A stretch of 64,000 nucleotides of DNA. Origin: Candidatus Dormiibacterota bacterium (lineage in GTDB: Bacteria > Chloroflexota > Dormibacteria > Dormibacterales > Dormibacteraceae). Below, piece by piece: positions 37,097 through 45,618 of the stretch. The stretch covers positions 372,001-436,000 of the forward strand of contig JAMXLM010000018.1 of the NCBI GenBank assembly GCA_024280995.1, in the 5' to 3' direction. The notes below the pieces were generated by a model, which saw nothing but the letters and a program-made list of their open reading frames with translations, made no database searches and was not told the origin of the DNA. The position numbers were made by a program, and so were the translations under genes. Each line of letters starts with the position of its first letter. Positions within the stretch are counted from its first letter, which is position 1.

Positions 37097-38551
37097 TTGA
37101 AAAGCAAGCTCTTCAAGAAGATCCTGATCGCCAATCGCGGCGAGATCGCGATCCGCGTGATGCGCGCCTGCCGCGAGCTCGGCATCGCGACCGCCGCCGT
37201 CTACTCCGACGCCGACCGCTCCGCCATCCACGTCCGTTACGCGGACGAGGCGCATCACATCGGCGGCGCGCCGCCGACCGAGTCGTACCTGCAGCTCGAA
37301 CGCATCGTCAAGGTCGCGCACGACTGCGGCGCCGAGGCGATACATCCGGGGTACGGGTTCCTCTCCGAGAAGGCGCGGTTCCCCGACGCGTGCGCGGAGG
37401 CGGGCATCGCCTTCATCGGTCCGCCGGGATCGGCGATGCGCGCTCTGGGCTCCAAGCTCGCCGCGCGCGAGCTTGCGGTCGCGAACGGCGTGCCGGTCAC
37501 GCCAGGCAGCGGCGCCGTCGACCCTTCCAACGCGCTCGAGGCCGCACGCAACATCGGCTTCCCCGTGATGCTGAAACCGTCGGGCGGCGGCGGGGGCATC
37601 GGCATGAAGGTGGTCGAGTCGGAGAAGGAGCTCACCGCCGCGATCGAGAGCACCTCTCAGGCGGCGCGCTCGGCGTTCGGCGACGCCACCGTTTATCTAG
37701 AGCGCTATGTACGCAAGCCGAGGCACGTCGAGATCCAGGTCATCTGCGACAGCCATGGCCACGCCGTTCACCTGGGCGAGCGCGAGTGCTCGATCCAGAG
37801 GCGGCACCAGAAGATCATGGAAGAGACCCCCTCACCGGCCCTGACGCCCGAGGTCCGGGCGGCGATGGGTGACGCGGCGATCCGCGCGGCCAAAGCCGCG
37901 GGTTACGTCAACGCCGGCACGGTCGAGTTCATCTACAGCGACGGCGAGTTCTACTTCCTCGAGGTGAACGCCCGGCTGCAGGTCGAGCATCCGATCACCG
38001 AGGCCGTGACCGGGATCGACCTGGTGAAAGAGCAGATCCGCGTGGCCGCGGGTCTCGAGCTCAGCTTCACCCAGGAAGACGTGCAGTGGCGCGGGCATGC
38101 CATCGAAATGCGGATCAACGCCGAAGACCCGCTGCGCAAGTTCATCCCCAACCCGAAACGCATCACGCGCTGGGTCGCGCCGGCGGGACCGGGGGTGCGG
38201 GTCGACTCGGGCTTCGGTCCTGGTTCCGACGTGCCGCCCAACTACGACTCGCTCGTCGCCAAGCTCATCGTCCACGGCGGCGACCGGGCCGACGCGATCG
38301 CCCGCGCGAGCCGGGCACTGCGCGAGTTCGTCCTGGTCGGCCCGGCGACCACCATCCCCTATCACCGAGCCATCCTCGAGAACCCCGACTTCCGCTCCGG
38401 CAACCTGAGCACGAGGTTCATCGAGGACCATCCCCAGCTCGTCGACCAGGCGAAGAAGTTCGCCGAGGACCAGTCGCCGTTCGACTACGGTCCGGATCCG
38501 CGCCACGTCGCCGCCGCGGCGGCGGCGGTCGCGTCGATGGTGAAGCAATAA
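37097..38551 (+). CDS. pycA: Biotin carboxylase subunit (pyruvate carboxylase subunit A)
   Basis: 484 aa from TTG 37097. Biotin carboxylase: KILIANRGEIAIRVMRACRELG, AIHPGYGFLSE, KPSGGGGGIGMKVV (ATP-grasp glycine loop), HLGERECSIQRRHQK, and EVNARLQVEHPITE. No carboxyltransferase or biotinyl domain, both being on PycB. Carboxylates biotin with ATP and bicarbonate. The stop TAA overlaps a possible ATA start of the Nudix gene. Confidence 0.9.
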   Translation: MKSKLFKKILIANRGEIAIRVMRACRELGIATAAVYSDADRSAIHVRYADEAHHIGGAPPTESYLQLERIVKVAHDCGAEAIHPGYGFLSEKARFPDACAEAGIAFIGPPGSAMRALGSKLAARELAVANGVPVTPGSGAVDPSNALEAARNIGFPVMLKPSGGGGGIGMKVVESEKELTAAIESTSQAARSAFGDATVYLERYVRKPRHVEIQVICDSHGHAVHLGERECSIQRRHQKIMEETPSPALTPEVRAAMGDAAIRAAKAAGYVNAGTVEFIYSDGEFYFLEVNARLQVEHPITEAVTGIDLVKEQIRVAAGLELSFTQEDVQWRGHAIEMRINAEDPLRKFIPNPKRITRWVAPAGPGVRVDSGFGPGSDVPPNYDSLVAKLIVHGGDRADAIARASRALREFVLVGPATTIPYHRAILENPDFRSGNLSTRFIEDHPQLVDQAKKFAEDQSPFDYGPDPRHVAAAAAAVASMVKQ

Positions 38552-39111
38552 CCAGGCTCTCGCATCCGACCACGGGCCGTCCGTTCGCGGTCGAAGGCTC
38601 GACCCACCGGGGGAAGTCGGGACTGTTCGATCTGCGCGACGACCTGATCAGGTTCCCGGACGGCTCCGAGAACCGCTACACCGTGATCACCAACCCCGAT
38701 TCATCGTTTGTCGTGCCTTACTTCGACAACGGCGACACGATGCTCGTGCGGCAGTGGCGCCACGCGTGGGACGTTTCGTCGTGGGAGGTGCCGGCCGGCA
38801 CGGGCGCTCCAGGCGAAGACCCGCTCGAGACGGCCCGCCGTGAGCTCGCGGAGGAGACGGGACTTGTCGCCGAGCGTTACACCTCGCTCGGCGTGTTCCG
38901 CGGCGCGGCGATCCTTGCCGGGCGGGCGCATCTGTACCTGGCGGAGGGGATCAGCGAGTCGCAGCGCGCGCCCGAGGTTTACGAGCAGGACATGGAGATC
39001 CTGCGGCTCCCGTTCCTCGAGGCGTTGAACGCGGCGCTGGACGGCGAGATCCACCATTCCGGAACGATCGCTGCCCTCAGCCGGGCCGCCCGGACCCTCA
39101 AGCTCTTGTGA
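38548..39111 (+). CDS. Nudix hydrolase, ADP-ribose pyrophosphatase-like, start uncertain
   Basis: 187 codons if read from ATA 38548, which overlaps the pycA stop as ATAA. There is no ATG, GTG or TTG between the pycA end and the domain; a CTG at 38625 is another candidate. Nudix box is GTGAPGEDPLETARRELAEETG (GxxxxxExxxxxxxREUxEExG). Before it VVPYFDNGDTMLVRQWRHAW, the usual ADP-ribose/NudF-type core. Cleaves nucleoside diphosphate derivatives. Last gene of the guaB3-purD-pyc unit; ends 14 bp into the convergent ABC permease gene. Confidence 0.75.
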   Translation: MTRLSHPTTGRPFAVEGSTHRGKSGLFDLRDDLIRFPDGSENRYTVITNPDSSFVVPYFDNGDTMLVRQWRHAWDVSSWEVPAGTGAPGEDPLETARRELAEETGLVAERYTSLGVFRGAAILAGRAHLYLAEGISESQRAPEVYEQDMEILRLPFLEALNAALDGEIHHSGTIAALSRAARTLKLL

Positions 39112-39883
39112 GGCCCATTCTCGAGTAGATCACCGACGCCGCCGCGCCGGCCACGAGGATCGTGCCCAGCAGCCAGGCGACGGCCGTGAAGGGCAGCTCG
39201 TGCAGCGGCAGTCCGAGCGAAAGCGCGCGGACCGCGTCCACCGTGGCGGTGATGGGCGTCCGGGCGGCGAACCACTGCAGCCACGAGGGCATCGTCGAGA
39301 CCGGCACGAAGACCGAGCTGGCGAAGACGACCGGAAAGATGATCGCGAAGCCGACACCCTGGATGGATTCCGGAGTGCGGAAGATCACCGCGAGAAGCGC
39401 GCCGAGGACGCCGAACGTCATGCCGGCCAGAACGGCGATCGCGATCGCCGCGATCGCCTCACCCGCGCCGGCGTGGAAACGGAACCCGATGATGGTGCCG
39501 ACCCCGATCATGACCAGGACCGCGAGGCCCGAGAGGATCGTGTCCGTGAGGATCCTGCCGATGACGACCGCGAACCTCGACATCGGGAGCGACCAGAAGC
39601 GGTCCATCAAGCCGTTGCGCAGGTCCTCCGCCACCGCCAGCCCGGTGTTCAGGCCGCTGAACGTTGCCGTCTGGACCAGGATCCCGGGCAGCAGGAAGTC
39701 GATGTAGCTGCCGTTCGGGACGTGGATCGCCCCACCGAACACGTATGCGAAGAGCAGGACGAAGATGATCGGCTGGACGAACACCTCGACGATCAAGAAC
39801 TGCGGCGTGCGCAGGACCTTGAGGAGGTTCCGCTCCGCAATCAGGTAGACCTCAAGCAGCCTTCTCACCGTTGGCACCCCCAT
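39098..39883 (-). CDS. ABC-2 permease, DrrB-like
   Basis: 261 aa from ATG 39883, or GTG 39868. Six membrane helices; first helix FLIVEVFVQPIIFVLLFAYVFGG, later GILVQTATFSGLNTGLAVAEDLRNG and the GFRFHAGAGEA loop, typical of DrrB drug-exporter permeases. Overlaps the ATPase gene by up to 32 bp. Likely exports a drug-like compound or lipid; controlled by the divergent MarR gene. Confidence 0.85.
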   Translation of the reverse strand: MGVPTVRRLLEVYLIAERNLLKVLRTPQFLIVEVFVQPIIFVLLFAYVFGGAIHVPNGSYIDFLLPGILVQTATFSGLNTGLAVAEDLRNGLMDRFWSLPMSRFAVVIGRILTDTILSGLAVLVMIGVGTIIGFRFHAGAGEAIAAIAIAVLAGMTFGVLGALLAVIFRTPESIQGVGFAIIFPVVFASSVFVPVSTMPSWLQWFAARTPITATVDAVRALSLGLPLHELPFTAVAWLLGTILVAGAAASVIYSRMGLTRA

Positions 39884-40793
39884 CTCCAGTCAGGTTCAGG
39901 AACACCTCGTCGAGGGTCGGTCGCCGGAGCGCGATCTCCTCGACGGCGATCCCGGCGTCGCGGAGCCGGGTCATCGCCTCCAACAGCGAGCTCTCGTCGT
40001 GGGCTGGGACCGTGATCTCGTCGAGCGCGGCGCGTGCGTGGCCCATCGGCGCAAGCGCGGCCGTGGCGGCGTCGACGTCGGCCGCTTCCACGCGAAGGGC
40101 GACAACCTGGCCGCCGGCGCGCGCCTTGAGCTCACCGGGCGTCCCCTCGGCGATGACCCGACCGTGGTCGAGGACGGCGATCCGCGCAGCAAGCCGGTCG
40201 ACCTCTTCGAGGTACTGGCTCGACAGCAGGACAGTGGCGCCGTCGCGGACGATCATCGCGACCAGGTCCCAGAGGGCAAGCCGGCTCGCCGGGTCGAGAC
40301 CCGTGGTCGGCTCGTCCAGGAACAGCACTCGCGGCCTGCCGACGAGACTTGCGGCGAGGTCGACGCGCCGGCGCATCCCGCCGGAGTACGTGCGCACCGA
40401 GCGAAGCGCCGCCTCGGAGAGCCCCACCTGCTCGAGCAGGGCATCGGCGCGCCGCCTCGCGTCTCGCGCGCTCAGGCCGTGGAGCCGCGCGATGAGGACC
40501 AGGTTCTCGCGGCCGGTGAGCGCCTCATCGAGCGCGGCGTACTGGCCCGTGAGGCCGATGATCCGGCGCACCGCCTCGCCGTCGCGGGCGACGTCGTGTC
40601 CATCGATCAACGCCCTTCCAGAATCGGCCCGCATCAGCGTGGCCAGGATTCGCACCGCGGTGGTCTTGCCGGCGCCGTTGGGTCCCAGCAGGCCGTACAC
40701 GACGCCGGCTGAGACTTGGAGGTCGACGTCGGCGAGCGCGACGGTCTTGCCGAATGACTTCCTCAGCTTCTCGATCACTATCGCTTGGCCCAT
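39852..40793 (-). CDS. ABC transporter ATPase, DrrA-like
   Basis: 313 aa from ATG 40793; longer frames would run over the operators. Walker A GPNGAGKTT, signature TYSGGMRRRVDLAASLVG (SGGM), Walker B LFLDEPTTGLDP, SSQYLEEVDRLA in place of the His loop (Gln for His, as in DrrA). The C-terminal ~100 residues contain the DrrA-type extra domain ending in LRRPTLDEVFLNLTG. Energises the permease encoded next. Confidence 0.9.
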   Translation of the reverse strand: MGQAIVIEKLRKSFGKTVALADVDLQVSAGVVYGLLGPNGAGKTTAVRILATLMRADSGRALIDGHDVARDGEAVRRIIGLTGQYAALDEALTGRENLVLIARLHGLSARDARRRADALLEQVGLSEAALRSVRTYSGGMRRRVDLAASLVGRPRVLFLDEPTTGLDPASRLALWDLVAMIVRDGATVLLSSQYLEEVDRLAARIAVLDHGRVIAEGTPGELKARAGGQVVALRVEAADVDAATAALAPMGHARAALDEITVPAHDESSLLEAMTRLRDAGIAVEEIALRRPTLDEVFLNLTGDGGANGEKAA

Positions 40794-40810
40794 AACGGTG
40801 GTAGTGTACC

Positions 40811-40840
40811 GCCAACTATTGGCAGTTAGCAACTATTGGC
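40811..40840. promoter_or_regulatory. Two MarR-type operator boxes between ABC and marR-like gene
   Basis: Box 1 GCCAACTATTGGC (40811-40823) is a palindrome of GCCAA and TTGGC around CTA; box 2 GCAACTATTGGC (40829-40840) repeats it with one base lost. They lie between the divergent DrrA start (40793) and the MarR start (40861). Confidence 0.65.
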
Positions 40841-40847
40841 GCAACGC

Positions 40848-40853
40848 TATTAT
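40848..40853 (+). promoter_or_regulatory. -10 box for the MarR gene, leaderless
   Basis: TATTAT followed by seven bases and GTG 40861. The mRNA would start at or near the start codon. The second operator box ends eight bases before this hexamer, so repressor binding would block RNA polymerase. Confidence 0.6.
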
Positions 40854-40860
40854 CTAGGGA

Positions 40861-41358
40861 GTGCTGAAGCGTATCCATGACGATCACGTCTCTCGAAGAG
40901 GTCGTGTGCGCAATGCCAGGCAGCAGAAGGCGCAGCGGGCGTGGCGCTTGCTCATGAAGGTGGCCGAGCGGCGGATGGAAGAGGTCGATGCCCGGCTTAT
41001 GGAAATGGGCCTGAGCCCGGTCATGGCGCACTTCCTGGCCGAGCTGGCGCTGATGCAGCCTGGGCCGATGTCTCAGCTGGTCGCTCGAATGGACGTCGAC
41101 CCCGGGTGGGTCACCGACATAGTGGACCGGCTCGAGGAGCGCGGCGACGTCGTCAGGAAGCCGTCGCCCGACGACCGGCGGGTCAAGATCCTCGAGCTGA
41201 CCGACAAGGGCCGCGAAACCTGGCGACAGATGGACGACATCATCGCCACGGCGCCGACGCAGCTGGCGGACCTCAACCTGATCGAGATCGAGACCTTCCT
41301 GAAGGTCGCCCAGCACCTCGCCAGGGCGGCGAAGGTCGAGGCCGAGCCTCCCTTCTAG
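40861..41358 (+). CDS. MarR family transcriptional regulator
   Basis: 165 aa from GTG 40861. Helical N-terminus; winged helix-turn-helix at ~residues 65-120 (MSQLVARMDVDPGWVTDIVDRLEERG then VVRKPSPDDRRVKILELTDKG, the MarR DDRR wing). Divergent from the drug-ABC operon; likely represses it and itself. Overlaps the convergent next gene by four bases. Confidence 0.88.
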   Translation: MLKRIHDDHVSRRGRVRNARQQKAQRAWRLLMKVAERRMEEVDARLMEMGLSPVMAHFLAELALMQPGPMSQLVARMDVDPGWVTDIVDRLEERGDVVRKPSPDDRRVKILELTDKGRETWRQMDDIIATAPTQLADLNLIEIETFLKVAQHLARAAKVEAEPPF

Positions 41359-43532
41359 CCGGCCGGCGTGGGGGTCGGGACGGGAGCCGGCGAAGGCGAC
41401 GGAACGACCGCGTTCTGACCGCTGCCGTGCCGTTTGACCAGCACCGGTCCGACGAAGTCGAGGTCGTACTCCGCGGCCACGTTCTGACCGGAGACGTCCC
41501 GGACCGAGGTCAGCACGACCAGCCGGAACGCGTCGCCCTCCTTGAGGTTGAGTCCCGTCAGGACGACCACCCGGTTGGCGTAGGTCGCGGTTGCATCGAG
41601 CTTCTTGCCCTTGGCGTCGACGATGGTCACGCCGTCGGCGACCGTGCTGGGGTCGAGGTCGCTGTCGAAGGTGACTTTGACGGTGTCCGACTCCACGTCC
41701 ACGCTGACGACCTCGGCGCCCTTGCCCAGGACCCGATGCGAGCCGGCTGTCGCCTGGTCGATGACGAACTGCTTGGTCGTCGAGTCGCGGACGAGCGTCA
41801 ACACCTCCTCCTGGTCGCTCACGTCCGTCTTGCCGTGCGAGAGCACCAGGCGGACGACGAACCTTGCCGTGTCGGGGTCCGCGCTGGTGACCTCCGAGGT
41901 GAGGATGTAGTAGCGCGTCAGGCTGGGGTCGCCGGAGATCAGAAGGCTCAGCCCGCCGCCGCTGTAGGCGGCCTTGCCGTTCGAGTCGAGCACCGCGTTC
42001 GCCCGGTCGGCGGCACCGCCGATGCGCGCCGTCATGAACGAGTCGACGACCAGCCCCGCCTGGTCCAGCGCAGTCGGCTCCGGCGGCAGCGCCGGCGCCG
42101 TCGCGACCCACAACGAGCCGCCGCGCACGAAGGTGAAGGTCGTGTCGTTGGGCGCCCACATCGGGAAGTGGAAAGTCCCGGTGGAGATGCGGCCGAGGCT
42201 GGTGCCGTCGGGACGCGTCTGCAGGAGGTTCGTGTCGCCGCCGATCAGGATTGCGTCCTGGCTCGACCATGTCGCCTCGCCTGCCGGAAGCGTCGACTGG
42301 GTCACGCCCTGGAGGTTGGCCACCACGTCGTTGTCGGCCGTCCCGTAGACCAGCTCCGGCCCGTCCGGTGACCAGCCGAGGAACGCCGTGTTCGCCGGGC
42401 CGAGCTGCACGCTCTTGCCGTTGGACAGGTCGAGGACGAACAGGTCCTGGTCCTGCGTGTAGGCCGCATGCGAACCGTCCGGCGACAGAGACACCACGGC
42501 GACGGCGCCGGTGGTGGGCAGCGGAGCCAGCTGGTGGGCCGAGCCGTCGTCCGACTGCGTGTACACGCCGTCGGCGGCGCCCCAGATGACCTCGTCCCGT
42601 GCCCAGCCGACCAGGGTCGGGGCCGGCGCGACCGCCAGCTCGTCAGTCTTGCCGGACGCGAAGGTCAGCACCTCGATCTTGCCGCCGCGGATGTACGCGA
42701 GGCGGTCTCCGGCGGGCGAGACCGCGGGCGAGGACGCGCCGTCCGGTGCGATGACGGTGACGCCGCCACCGGCGGCCGGGATCACGTCCAGGGCGCCCTT
42801 GCCGTCGACGAAGTAGATGGAGGACGAATCCGAGGACCACTGCGCCGTCAGGCTCTGCGCGCCACCGAGCCCGGTGAGCAGCTTCTCGCCGAGCGCCGTG
42901 GTCGGAGTCGGACGGGGCGTCGGCGTTGCTGCAGGCGAGGGCGGCGGTGCGGTGACGAACGTGATCGTTTGCGCCGACGAGAGCGGCTGTCCGCTGGCGG
43001 TCTTGGCGCCGGACCCGATGGTCACGTGGTACTGCGTGTTCGGGGCGAGGCTGCCGCCGGTCGGCTGCACGGTCATGGTGTTCTCGTTCCACGCGAACGT
43101 CACGTTCGTGGCCGGGCTGATCTGCACCGCCTGCTCTGTCGACGGGTGGTCCATCGGCTGGTTGAACTTGACCAGGATCGGCTGGGCCAGCGCGACGTTC
43201 TTGTCCCCATCGACCGGGCTCTGGACGACGATCTGCTGGAGGCTGCCGCCCGGGTTGAGCGAGGTGTAGATGACCACCGACATGATCAGGACGAGCCCGA
43301 CGGCCGCTCCGGCCCACGCAAGCCCGGGAGGCGCGAACACGCGCCGCCACAGCGACGGCCGGCCCTCGGTCATCGCCCACGCCTCGTTCATCAGCTGACG
43401 GCGCAGGCCGGTTCGGAAGGCTTCGTCGAGCGGAGGGTCGGGCGTGCGCGCGGTGCTCAGCATGCCCGCGATCCGGCGCAGCTCGTCGTCCTGCAGGACG
43501 TCTTCCAGCTCTGGGTCGTGGAAATGGTTCAT
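41355..43532 (-). CDS. Large membrane sigma-partner with Ig-like and beta-propeller domains
   Basis: 725 aa. ATG 43530-43532 overlaps the sigma stop (ATGA). Cytoplasmic N-terminus ~1-70 (LEDVLQDDELRRIAGML...), one membrane helix at ~72-92 (LAWAGAAVGLVLIMSVVIY). Outside: an Ig-like domain (SPVDGDKNVALAQPILVKFNQPM), a Pro/Thr linker, a WD/TolB-like propeller with repeated SPDG/SPAG, then a second Big-type domain (VESDTVKVTFDSDLDPST). It lacks a zinc anti-sigma motif but has the position of an anti-sigma; an outside sensor with sigma-binding N-terminus is inferred. Confidence 0.7.
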   Translation of the reverse strand: MNHFHDPELEDVLQDDELRRIAGMLSTARTPDPPLDEAFRTGLRRQLMNEAWAMTEGRPSLWRRVFAPPGLAWAGAAVGLVLIMSVVIYTSLNPGGSLQQIVVQSPVDGDKNVALAQPILVKFNQPMDHPSTEQAVQISPATNVTFAWNENTMTVQPTGGSLAPNTQYHVTIGSGAKTASGQPLSSAQTITFVTAPPPSPAATPTPRPTPTTALGEKLLTGLGGAQSLTAQWSSDSSSIYFVDGKGALDVIPAAGGGVTVIAPDGASSPAVSPAGDRLAYIRGGKIEVLTFASGKTDELAVAPAPTLVGWARDEVIWGAADGVYTQSDDGSAHQLAPLPTTGAVAVVSLSPDGSHAAYTQDQDLFVLDLSNGKSVQLGPANTAFLGWSPDGPELVYGTADNDVVANLQGVTQSTLPAGEATWSSQDAILIGGDTNLLQTRPDGTSLGRISTGTFHFPMWAPNDTTFTFVRGGSLWVATAPALPPEPTALDQAGLVVDSFMTARIGGAADRANAVLDSNGKAAYSGGGLSLLISGDPSLTRYYILTSEVTSADPDTARFVVRLVLSHGKTDVSDQEEVLTLVRDSTTKQFVIDQATAGSHRVLGKGAEVVSVDVESDTVKVTFDSDLDPSTVADGVTIVDAKGKKLDATATYANRVVVLTGLNLKEGDAFRLVVLTSVRDVSGQNVAAEYDLDFVGPVLVKRHGSGQNAVVPSPSPAPVPTPTPAG

Positions 43533-44086
43533 TCCACCGGCCTCAGCGCGTCCGCGCCTTCGCGCAGCCTGGTCACGCCGCGATGGATGAGCAGCTTCAC
43601 CGCGCCCGGCGACTTGCCCATCGCGACCGCGATGTCCTCGATCTTCATGTCCTCCTGGAACTTCAGCACCAGCGCCGTGCGCTGCTGGTGCGGCAGCGCC
43701 TCGACGAGCTCCCAGATCCGGCGCACCTCGTCGCGGTGCGCGGCGAGGTCTTCGAGGGCGGGGCCCGCAACCGACAGGTCGTGGAAATCGTCGAGCGGCT
43801 GCGCGGTCTTGAGCGAGCGGTAGCGGTCGGCGATCGCGTTGACCGCGATCTGATACAGCCAGGCAGCAAAGGGCCGCCCCGTGTCCTGGTAACGGGGCAT
43901 GGCCTTCAGAGCCTTCATGAAGACTTCCGAAGTGACGTCCTCTGCCGCGGTTTGCTCCCTCACTCTGGAATAGACGAACCGGTAAATCTGCTGGAAGTGC
44001 CGGTCGTAGAGCGCCCCGAATTGACGCGGGTCCGCCTTGGCGCGTTCGACGAGATCTCGCTCGTCGTCACGAGACGGGTCGCTCAC
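43529..44086 (-). CDS. ECF-type sigma factor
   Basis: 185 aa from GTG 44086. Region 2: FGALYDRHFQQIYRFVYSRVREQTAAEDVTSEVFMKAL; region 4: LPHQQRTALVLKFQEDMKIEDIAVAMGKSPGAVKLLIHRGVTRL. First gene of a sigma/sensor pair. Close relatives sit upstream of anti-sigma proteins with propeller domains. The promoter region shared with purB (44087-44310) is ~220 bp and has no obvious autoregulated ECF -35/-10 that I can fix. Confidence 0.9.
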   Translation of the reverse strand: MSDPSRDDERDLVERAKADPRQFGALYDRHFQQIYRFVYSRVREQTAAEDVTSEVFMKALKAMPRYQDTGRPFAAWLYQIAVNAIADRYRSLKTAQPLDDFHDLSVAGPALEDLAAHRDEVRRIWELVEALPHQQRTALVLKFQEDMKIEDIAVAMGKSPGAVKLLIHRGVTRLREGADALRPVE

Positions 44087-44267
44087 CGGCCGTTCAGCCT
44101 GTGCCGTCTCAAACGGGGTCCTCGGGGCGCTGGTTACGAGTTGAAATCACGAGTGGATGCTCGATTATCAAGCCAACTGCTTTACGACGGCCCCACCGGC
44201 ACGATGGCCACGACATCTGGGGCCTCGCTTGATGGCGATAACAAGATCTTGATCAGCCGGTCGCCGA

Positions 44268-44273
44268 TATAAT
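44268..44273 (+). promoter_or_regulatory. -10 box of the purB operon
   Basis: TATAAT followed by TCG, the same nine-base core as at guaB3 (30386). A GGAGGGG Shine-Dalgarno lies upstream of the TTG start at 44311, so this mRNA has a ~30-base leader. Confidence 0.6.
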
Positions 44274-44310
44274 TCGAGCGTCGCCCAGTGTTGGAGGGGA
44301 TCCCTTCGTC

Positions 44311-45618
44311 TTGATCGAGCGATACTCGCCGCCCGCTATGCGCGCGGTCTGGTCTGACCAGCACAAGTACGAGCTGTGGCTGCGGATCGAGATCCTGGCA
44401 TGCGAAGCATGGGCGTCGCTAGGCCGCATCCCGGAATCCGCCCTGCCGAAGATCCGTAAGGCCACGTTCGATGCAACGAAGATCGCCGAGGTCGAGGCAC
44501 GCGTCGGCCACGACGTCATCGCCTTCCTGACGGTCGTCAACGAGTCGATCGGTCAGCCGGAGGCCCGCTACGTCCACCTCGGTATGACGAGCCAGGACCT
44601 CAACGACACGGCGATGGCGGTGCAGATGGTCGAGTCGGCCAAGATCATCGGCCACGACCTGGCCACCGTCCGCGAGGCGGCTGCCGACCTTGCGATCAAG
44701 CACCGCCTGACCCTGATGGCGGGACGCACGCACGGCATCGTTGCCGAGCCGATCACGTTTGGCTTCAAGGTCGCCGGTTGGGTGGCGGAGCTGGACCGCT
44801 CCGTCGCTCGCCTGGAAGTCGCCGCCGATGACGCCGGGGTCGCGCACATGAGCGGCGCGGTCGGCACCCACGCCACCATCGACCCACGGGTCGAGGAGTA
44901 CGTGGGTCGCGAGCTCGGCCTCAACGTCGACGCCGTGTCGACCCAGGTGGTCGCCCGCGACCGGCACGCCGGCTTCATGTCCGCGCTCGCCATCGCGGCG
45001 GGGACGCTCGAGCGCATCGCCACCGAGATCCGTCACCTGCAGCGCAGCGAGGTCGGGGAGGCGTTCGAGCCGTTTGGCCGGGAGCAGAAGGGAAGCTCGG
45101 CGATGCCGCACAAGCGCAACCCTGTCCTGACCGAGCGCGTCTGCGGGCTCGCGAGAGTGGTTCGCGGTCACCTCGTGACCGCGCTCGAGAACACCGCTCT
45201 CTGGCACGAGCGCGACATCAGCCACTCCTCGGCGGAGCGTGTGATCTTCCCCGACGCGTGCGCGGCGCTCGACTACATGGCGCTCGAGATGCACAAGGTG
45301 CTGCGCGGCCTCGAGGTGAAGCCCGAGCGCATGCTCGCGAACCTGCAGTTCGCGGGCGGGGTCGTTTTCTCGCAGCGCGTCCTGCTGGCGCTCGTCGAGA
45401 GCGGAATGTCGCGCGAGGACGCATACCTCATAGTTCAGAAGTCGGCCATGGAGGCGATGGAAGGCGCCGGTCCTGGCTTCCGCTCGCTGCTGGAGAAGAA
45501 TGACGAGGTGACGCGACGTATCGGTGACAAGCTCGAAGCCGTTTTCGATCCGTGGGCAGGGCTCGAGCACACCGAGCTCGCGTATGAACGCATTGGACTT
45601 GGAGTGACCGCACCTTGA
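44311..45618 (+). CDS. purB: Adenylosuccinate lyase
   Basis: 435 aa from TTG 44311. Fumarase/aspartase superfamily: MTSQDLNDT, RTHGIVAEPITFG, SGAVGTHATI, and the signature SSAMPHKRNP. Acts twice: SAICAR to AICAR and adenylosuccinate to AMP. First gene of the second purine cluster. TTGA overlap with purC. Confidence 0.95.
   Translation: MIERYSPPAMRAVWSDQHKYELWLRIEILACEAWASLGRIPESALPKIRKATFDATKIAEVEARVGHDVIAFLTVVNESIGQPEARYVHLGMTSQDLNDTAMAVQMVESAKIIGHDLATVREAAADLAIKHRLTLMAGRTHGIVAEPITFGFKVAGWVAELDRSVARLEVAADDAGVAHMSGAVGTHATIDPRVEEYVGRELGLNVDAVSTQVVARDRHAGFMSALAIAAGTLERIATEIRHLQRSEVGEAFEPFGREQKGSSAMPHKRNPVLTERVCGLARVVRGHLVTALENTALWHERDISHSSAERVIFPDACAALDYMALEMHKVLRGLEVKPERMLANLQFAGGVVFSQRVLLALVESGMSREDAYLIVQKSAMEAMEGAGPGFRSLLEKNDEVTRRIGDKLEAVFDPWAGLEHTELAYERIGLGVTAP

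Noticed and set aside
44087..44160. Autoregulated ECF promoter upstream of the 43529 sigma gene
   Set aside because: CGTAAC and CGTTTG boxes can be paired at about 18 bp on the minus strand, but too weakly to claim.
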